From Simmondsia chinensis (lineage: Eukaryota > Streptophyta > Magnoliopsida > Caryophyllales > Simmondsiaceae): a DNA stretch of 64,000 nt. A program made the translations under genes and the position numbers. Where the stretch lies: assembly GCA_018398585.1 (NCBI GenBank), contig JAGTTD010000005.1, positions 5,821,355-5,885,354 of the forward strand. The letters are read 5' to 3'. A model generated the notes under the pieces. It was not told where the DNA came from, made no database searches, and worked only from the letters and a program-made list of their open reading frames with translations. Each line of letters opens with the position of its first letter. The stretch's first letter is position 1. Below, in pieces: positions 57,508-64,000 of this stretch.

Positions 57508-58249
57508 TCACTATGACAATAATACTACCAGCTATAAAACTATAATGTAAATCATTCTACTATTGTTACATAATATTGTTATGTCCAAATTTAAGAACCT
57601 AATTCTGATTAATGTCTTACTTAATATGAAAAGTGTTTGGTTCAACTTTTCAATTTATCTATTTTAGTAAGATCTGTGTATTTCAGATTTATGTCTTTTT
57701 GTAGTTAAATGTTGGTAAATCACACGGTTTAGACCCCCCAACCCCCTTTTAACCTTAAATAGACCCTATTCACCTTAAATAGACCATTTTGGACAAAATT
57801 ACCCCTTCCACTTCAAAACCCCACCTGTGCACTCTCTCTCTCCCCTTATCTCTCCTCATTTAATGCAAGGCAGGCAAAATAATACTTTTTGACTTTTTTC
57901 ATTCTTTATTTCCATTTTTTTCTCGTCCATTTGTCTTCCTTCTCTCATATCTCATTCTTTCTCTTTTTTTTTAAACAGAGATATCTCATTCTCTCTTCTT
58001 TCTTCTTCTTCTATTATTTTTGAATTTTTTTGTCAAAAAAAAAAAAATATTATTTTCGAATTTCCGAGCTCCATTCTCAGCGTCCTGCGTGTTTTCTCAT
58101 CCTACTTGGGCCCTTGGGTAGTTGTTTGTGGTGGCTTTGGAAGAAGATGAAGGCTTTGTAAGAACTGGCCTGAAGCATTGTGGCATTGCGGTAGGTTCAA
58201 GGTTGAGTCATTACACATTTCACGGTTGGTAAAATGATCATTTCATAAA
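57508..58249. other. intergenic DNA left of the palindromic array
   Basis: T/C-rich sequence at 57830-58030 and a short A run at 58035-58047. No convincing gene was found. The CT-rich part could be a promoter or leader of a transcription unit reading into the array, but nothing confirms this. Confidence 0.4.
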
Positions 58250-61200
58250 TTGGTTGTTAATGGATCTCTATCATATGAGATTGGTGTGTTACAAGTCATT
58301 TATGGTGCATGATTGGTATAAATGGTGTATTATAATTTTCTTTTTGTGTGTTTCAACTCATTAATGGTGTATGATTGGTTTTAATGGTGTGAAATCAACT
58401 TGTTTAGGCGTGTTTCAAGCAATTAGTGGTGTATGATCAATCATACACCGTGTATGATAGGTTTTAATGGTGTGAAATCAACTTATTTAGGCGTGTTTCA
58501 AGTCATTAATGGTGTATGATTAATCATACACGGTGTATGATAAGTTTTAATTGTGTAAAATCAACTTATACAAGTTATGTTTCAAATAATTATTGGTGTA
58601 TGACTTATCATACACTGTATATGATAAGTTTTAATTGTGTAAAATTAACTTATACAAGTGTATTTCAAGTAATTAGTGGTGTATGACTTATCATACATAG
58701 TGTATGATAAGTTTTAATTGTGTAAAATTAACGTAATGGTGTGTTTTAAGTAACCAGTGGTGTATGAGTAATCATACACCATGTATGATAGGTTTTAATG
58801 GTTCGAAATGAATACTCTAGGTATGTTTCAAGTAATTAGCGGTGTATAATTAATCATACACGGTGTATGATATATTTTAATTGTGTAAAATCGACTTGTA
58901 TATGTGTGTTTCAAGTATTTAATGGCGTATCATCAATTGTACACGGTGTATGATAGGTTTTAATGATGTAAAATCAACTTATATAGGAATGTTTCAAGTA
59001 ATTAATGGTGTATGATCAATCATACATGGTGTATGACAGGTTATAATGGTGTAAAATCAACTTATATAGATATATCTCAAGTAATTAATGGTACATAATC
59101 AATCATACACGGTGTATGATTGGTTTTAATGGTGTAAAATCATCTTATATAGGTTTGTTTTAAGTAATTAGTGGTATAATGGTGTAAAATCAACTTTTAT
59201 AAGTGTGTTTCAAGTAATTATTGGTGTGTGATAAATCATACACGGTGTATGATGCATTATAATGGTGTAAAATAAACTTATATAGGTATGTTTCAAGTAA
59301 TTAGTGGTGAATGACTTATCATACACGGTATATGACAGGTTTTAATGGTATAAAATCAATTTTTGCAGGTTTTTTCAAGTAATTAGTGGTATAATGGTGC
59401 GAAATCAACTTTTATAAGTGTGTTTCAAGTAATTATTGGTGTATGATGAATCATACACTGTGTATGATGCATTATAATGGTGTAAAATGAACTTATTTAG
59501 GTATGTTTCAAGTAATTAGTGGTGAATGACTTATCATACACGGTGTATGATAGGTTTTAATGGTATAAAATCAACTTTTGCAGGTTTTTTTCAAGTAATT
59601 AGTAGTATAGTGGTGTAAAATCAACTTTTATAAGTGTGTTTCAAGTAATTATTGGTGTGTGATGAATCGTACACGGTGTATAATGCGTTATAATGGTGTA
59701 AAATGAACTTATATAGGCATGTTTCAAGTAATTAATGGTATATGATCAATCATACATGGTGTATGATAGGTTATAATGGTGTAAAATGAACTTATATAGA
59801 TATATTTCAAGTAATTAATGGTATATAATCAATCATACACAGTGTATGATTAGTTTTAATGGTGTAAAATCAACTTATATAGGTTTGTTTTAAGTAATTA
59901 GTGGTACAATGGTGTAAAATCAACTTTTATAAGTGTGTTTCAAGTAATTATTGGTGTGTGATGAATCATACACAGCGTATGATGCGTTATAATGGTGTAA
60001 AATGAACTTATATAGGTATGTTTCAAGTAATTAGTGGTGAATGACTTATCATACACAGTGTATGATTGGTTTTAATGGTGTAAAATCAACTTGTATAGGT
60101 TTGTTTTAAGTAATTAGTGGCACAATGGTGTCAAATCAACTTTTATAAGTGTGTTTTAAGTAATTATTGGTGTGTAATGAATCATACACGGTGTATGATG
60201 CATTGTAATGGTGTAAAATAAACTTATATAGGTACGTTTCAAGTAATTAGTGGTGAATGACTTATCATACATAGTGTATGGTAGGCTTTAATGGTATAAA
60301 ATTAACTTTTGCAGGTTTTTTCAAGTAATTAGTGGTATAATGGTGTGAAATCAACTTTTATAAGTGTGTTTCAAGTAATTATTGGTGTATGATGAATCAT
60401 ACACTATGTATGATGCGTTATAATGGTGTAAAATGAACTTATTTAGGCATGTTTCAAGTAATTAGTGGTGAATGACTTATCATACATAGTGTATGATAGG
60501 TTTTAATGGTATAAAATCAACTTTTGCAGGTTTTTTTTCAAGTAATTAGTAGTATAATGGTGTAAAATCAACTTTGATAAGTGTGTTTCAAGTAATTATT
60601 GGTGTGTGATGAATCATACATGGTGTGTGATGAATCATGCATTGTGTATGATGGATTATAATAGTGTAAAATTAACTTAGATAGGTATTTTTCAAGTAAT
60701 AAGTGGTGTATTACTTATCATACACGGTATATGATTGGTTTTAATGGTGTAATATCAAGTTATGTTGGTGTGTTTTAAGTTATTAGTGGTGTATGATTGA
60801 TCATACACTATGTACGATAGGTTTAAATGGTGTGCAACTTGTTTTAGTGTCTTTCAAGTCAATAGTATTATATTTAAATGCAGGTTTGATTGTGGCATGT
60901 TCGTCGTGAAGTTTGTAGAAGTTTTATTTACGAATGGTCTCGATGTCTTCCAATGCACGGTGTATGATGAATCATACACGGGGTATGATGGGTTATATTG
61001 ATGTAAAATCAACTTATATTGGTATATTTAAAGTAAATAGTGGTGTATTATCAATCATACATGGTGTATGATGAGTTTTAATGGTGTGAAATCAACATTT
61101 GCATTTTTTTTTTCAAGTTTTGCTGGTGTAATGGTGTAAAATCAATCTTTATAAGGGTGTTTCAAGTAATTATTGGTGTATGATGAATCATACACGGGGT

Positions 61201-61790
61201 ATGATGGGTTATATAGGTGTAAAATCAACTTATATTTGTGTATTTAAAGTAAATAGTGGTGTATGATCAATCATACATGGTATATGATGAGTTTTAATGG
61301 TGTAAAATCAATATTTGCATGTTTTTTTCAAGTTTTGCTGGTATAATGGTGTAAAATTCACATTTATAAATGTGTTTCAAGTAATTATTAGTGTATGACG
61401 AATCATTCATGATGTATGATGGGTTATATTAGTATAAAATCAACTTATATTGGTATATTTGAAGTAAATAGTGGTGTATTATCAATCATACACAGTGTAT
61501 GATGAGTTTTAATTGTGTGAAATCAACATTTGCATATTTTTTTTTCAAGTTTTGCCGTTATAATAGTGTAAAATCAGCCTTTATAAGTGTGTTTCAAGTA
61601 ATTATTGATGTATGATGAATCATACACGGTGTATGATGGTTTATATTGGTGTAAAATCAACTTATATTGGTGTATTTGAAGTAAATAGTGGTGTATTATC
61701 AATCATATATGGTGTATGATGAGTTTTAATGGTGTGAAATCAACTTTTGCATGTTTTTTTTGGAGTTTTGCTGGTATAATAGTGTAAAAT
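58250..61790 (+). repeat. tandem array with TCATACACnGTGTATGA palindromes
   Basis: About 3.5 kb of diverged tandem units of about 83 bp: a TGGTGTATGATNAATCATACAC core, the second half GGTGTATGATAGG, TTTTAATGGTGTAAAATCA, ACTTATATAGG and TGTTTCAAGTAATTAGT. From about 59390 a higher-order unit of about 215 bp (starts near 59392, 59607, 59904, 60119, 60334, 60548) is made of two full units and a shortened one. Nearly every unit carries the imperfect palindrome TCATACACNGTGTATGA. A protease exon interrupts it at 60884. The array is repeated inverted at 62971-64000. Confidence 0.92.
60884..60957 (+). pseudogene. Ulp1-like (C48) protease exon, truncated copy
   Basis: After TTTAAATGCAG, a good acceptor, the sequence encodes FDCGMFVVKFVEVLFTNGLD and VFQC. 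The D-C-G-x-F-V motif holds the catalytic Cys of Ulp1/SENP proteases (peptidase family C48), domains often carried by plant Mutator-like and CACTA transposons. Coding homology with the inverted copy stops at 60957, where array sequence resumes. The rest of the protease was not found. Confidence 0.65.
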
Positions 61791-62340
61791 CGACTTTGTA
61801 TATCTCTTTCCCTTCTTTCTCTCTCTATCCGCCGACCCATCTTCAATCAGTTGCTTTGTTCCACAGGCATCTAATGTCGATGTGGGTCTTTGTTATTCTT
61901 TTGTTTTGTGGTCTCGCATCGACGATCTGGACCAACGGCCTCGACCACTCCGTGCCTACTGAGCGGATTTCAGCTCAGTCTTCGAACTTCGGTTTGATTA
62001 GATCAATTGGCTTAAATATTTTTGCATCTGGGTCTGGTAGCTCACTAAGTCATTCAATGTGGGATGTGAATCATCTCAATTTTCTTTGACTTGATTCTGT
62101 AGCAGGACGCTTCACTTGTCACAGGATTTCTTTCTATTACTTGCATTTGATTTTGCAGATTCATGAGCTGTGCAATTATATATGCGGCATTTCTAACACA
62201 GCCACATTGCGTGCGTTGCCCTATATGGCTGAACGAGTTGCTAATAAACACTTAGTTATTGTAGGAGTAGCACTACGCATTTTTGTACAATCAGTAATGT
62301 GCATACTCAATTTCCATGTAATTGTGAGGTTATGATGACT
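61791..62340 (+). other. unique spacer with a possible unrecognised exon
   Basis: After the pyrimidine-rich TTTGTTCCACAG (about 61855-61866), a frame reads MSMWVFVILLFCGLASTIW followed by TNGLDHSVPTERIS, which looks like a signal peptide or membrane anchor. A second stretch after GATTTTGCAG at about 62159 reads IHELCNYICGISNTATLRAL. I do not recognise either. They might be exons of a gene trapped between the inverted arms, or chance. Confidence 0.25.
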
Positions 62341-62876
62341 TCAATTTATTTATTTACATTTCTTGAAAGTTGCACTTCAAGTGGACATGATAGTTGGAGC
62401 TTTCCCTGACTGCCCCATACTCACCCCGTCCTTGTTGTGTCAACAATTCAATTTGTATTTAATTAATTTAAAAATAGAAATCCTCAATTTGTGATTTCTG
62501 ATTTGAGCCAAGAAAGGGCGGATGTGAGCTTCTGAAAAGGGAAAGGGATGAAAGTAAGTGAAAAAATGAGTGTTGTATTATATTGGATAAAAAACATACA
62601 TCCAACAGGCTATTTACACTCATAAACAAGATGGGGAAGAATGACTGTTGGCAAAGTACAATAAGTTTTATATATTTCCCCTTTTTTTAGCTAAAGCCAT
62701 ACGTCCATCACTCAATCAATCATACACTTAGTGCAAACCCATAACAACCTCAACCAATTCACTAACATATCAAACGAAAATGATTATTTCCTAGAGTATA
62801 ATGAATACAATGTAAAGAATACGGGAATATACAACAATATGAAAATATACAATAATACATACATATCACAACCTTT

Positions 62877-63045
62877 CTATTCGCTCGTATATATTTTCAT
62901 TTTTTTCTTTCTACCGTGGCTGTACAAGTATATAAATGTATTGGTCCGCAACGTCTCCATGCGCTCTTGCATGCATTGGAAGACATCGAGACCATTCGTA
63001 AACAAAAATTCTACAAACTTCACGATGAACATGCCACAATCAAAC
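62877..63045 (-). pseudogene. Ulp1-like (C48) protease terminal exon, inverted copy
   Basis: On the minus strand, after the same TTTAAATGCAG acceptor, the frame reads FDCGMFIVKFVEFLFTNGLD, VFQCMQERMETLRT and ends at TAG 62879-62877, 56 codons. It is longer than the copy at 60884 and appears to be the protein C-terminus. The catalytic Cys is present. The upstream exons with the His and Asp of the triad would lie beyond the array, possibly outside the window. Confidence 0.65.
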
Positions 63046-64000
63046 CTGCATTTAAATATAATACTATTGACTTAAAAGACACTAGAACAAGTTGCACACC
63101 ACTTAAACCTATCATACATAGTATATGATCAATCATACACCACTAATGACTTAAAACACACCAACATAACTTGATATCACACCATTAAAACTAATCATAC
63201 ACCGTGTATGATAAGCAATATACCACTTATTACTTAAAAAATACCTATATAAGTTGATTTTATACTATTATAATCCATCATACACCATGCATGATTCATC
63301 ACATGCCAATAATTACTTGAAACACACTTATCAAAGTTGATTTTACACCATTATACTACTAATTACTTGAAAAAAAACCTACAAAAGTTGATTTTATACC
63401 ATTAAAACCTACCATACACCGTGTATGATAAGTCATTCACCACTAATTACTTGAAACATACCTAAATAAGTTCATTTTACACCATTATAACGCATCATAC
63501 ATAGTGTATGATTCATCATACACCAATAATTACTTGAAACACACTTATAAAAGTTGATTTCACACCATTATACCACTAATTACTTGAAAAAACCTGCAAA
63601 AGTTGATTTTATACCATTAAAACCTACCATACACCGTGTATGATAAGTCATTCACCACTAATTACTTGAAACATACCTAAATAAGTTCATTTTACACCAT
63701 TATAACACATCATACATAGTGTATGATTCATCATACACTAATAATTACTTGAAACACGCTTATAAAAGTTGATTTCACACCATTATACCACTAATTACTT
63801 GAAAAAACCTGCAAAAGTTAATTTTATACTATTAAAACCTACCATACACCGTGTATGATAAGTCATTCACCACTAATTACTTGAAACGTACCTATATAAG
63901 TTCATTTTACACCATTATAACGCATCATACACTGTGTATGATTCATCACACACCAATAATTACTTAAAACATACTGATAAAAGTTGATTTTACACCATTG
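62971..64000 (-). repeat. inverted arm of the palindromic array, runs off the window
   Basis: Read on the minus strand, 64000 down to 62971 follows 59904-60957 unit by unit: three 215-bp higher-order units, the ACTTTGATAAG variant unit, the ATATCAAGTTATGTTGG variant and then the protease exon, with only scattered differences. The central spacer is about 2 kb. The arm is still in repeat sequence at the window end, so its true length is unknown. Confidence 0.9.

Noticed and set aside
58250..61790. CRISPR-like array
   Set aside because: Units are diverged, contiguous 83-bp tandem repeats without unique spacers, in a plant genome.

Overview
The window is nuclear DNA from a flowering plant, most likely a eudicot. 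It shows introns with plant-like AT-rich sequence, plant-type gene families, and abundant plant transposable elements (Ty1/copia, Ty3/gypsy, L1/RTE LINEs, tRNA- and 5S-derived SINEs, MITEs). No species can be named from sequence alone. Three complete intron-containing host genes were reconstructed exon by exon with every splice phase closing. (1) A NIPA-type magnesium transporter lies on the minus strand at 5949-11766 (9 exons, 359 aa). (2) An ANTH-domain clathrin assembly protein lies on the plus strand at 21731-25711 (4 exons, 591 aa). (3) A C2/EF-hand phosphatidylserine decarboxylase of the plant PSD2/PSD3 type lies on the minus strand at 26473-47981 (21 exons, 639 aa). Genes 2 and 3 converge tail to tail with about 760 bp between their stop codons. 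A truncated UDP-glycosyltransferase (2946-3464) is the only other host-gene remnant.

Layout. 1-3.5 kb: AT-rich DNA without a gene, an LTR-like block with palindromic repeats, then the UGT remnant. 5.3-11.8 kb: the transporter, whose introns hold several SINE and LINE remnants. 12-20.6 kb: a transposon graveyard with a SINE with long target duplications, a 5S rRNA-headed SINE, a copia 3' end, and an ORF1-only LINE flanked by perfect 16-bp duplications. 21.7-48 kb: the two convergent genes. The decarboxylase gene is swollen to 21.5 kb by a deleted gypsy element, a TIR element, SINEs, and a 1.9-kb LTR-type element whose two termini are inverted copies of the same LTR start. 49.6-57.5 kb: a LINE ORF2 remnant, a very recent but defective copia element with 5-bp target duplications, a MITE, and a solo LTR with 5-bp duplications. 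58.2-64 kb: a palindrome-rich tandem array (about 83-bp unit, 215-bp higher-order unit) that recurs in inverted orientation at the right edge. Each arm carries an exon of a Ulp1-like (C48) cysteine protease, which points to a large transposon.

The host genes are unrelated housekeeping or trafficking functions: Mg2+ transport, clathrin-coated vesicle formation and phosphatidylethanolamine synthesis. They do not form a pathway. The novelty here lies in the mobile DNA: the inverted-LTR element at 43077-44949, the half-LINE at 17979-20570, the 5S-headed SINE at 15132-15350, and the inverted palindromic array at 58250-64000.
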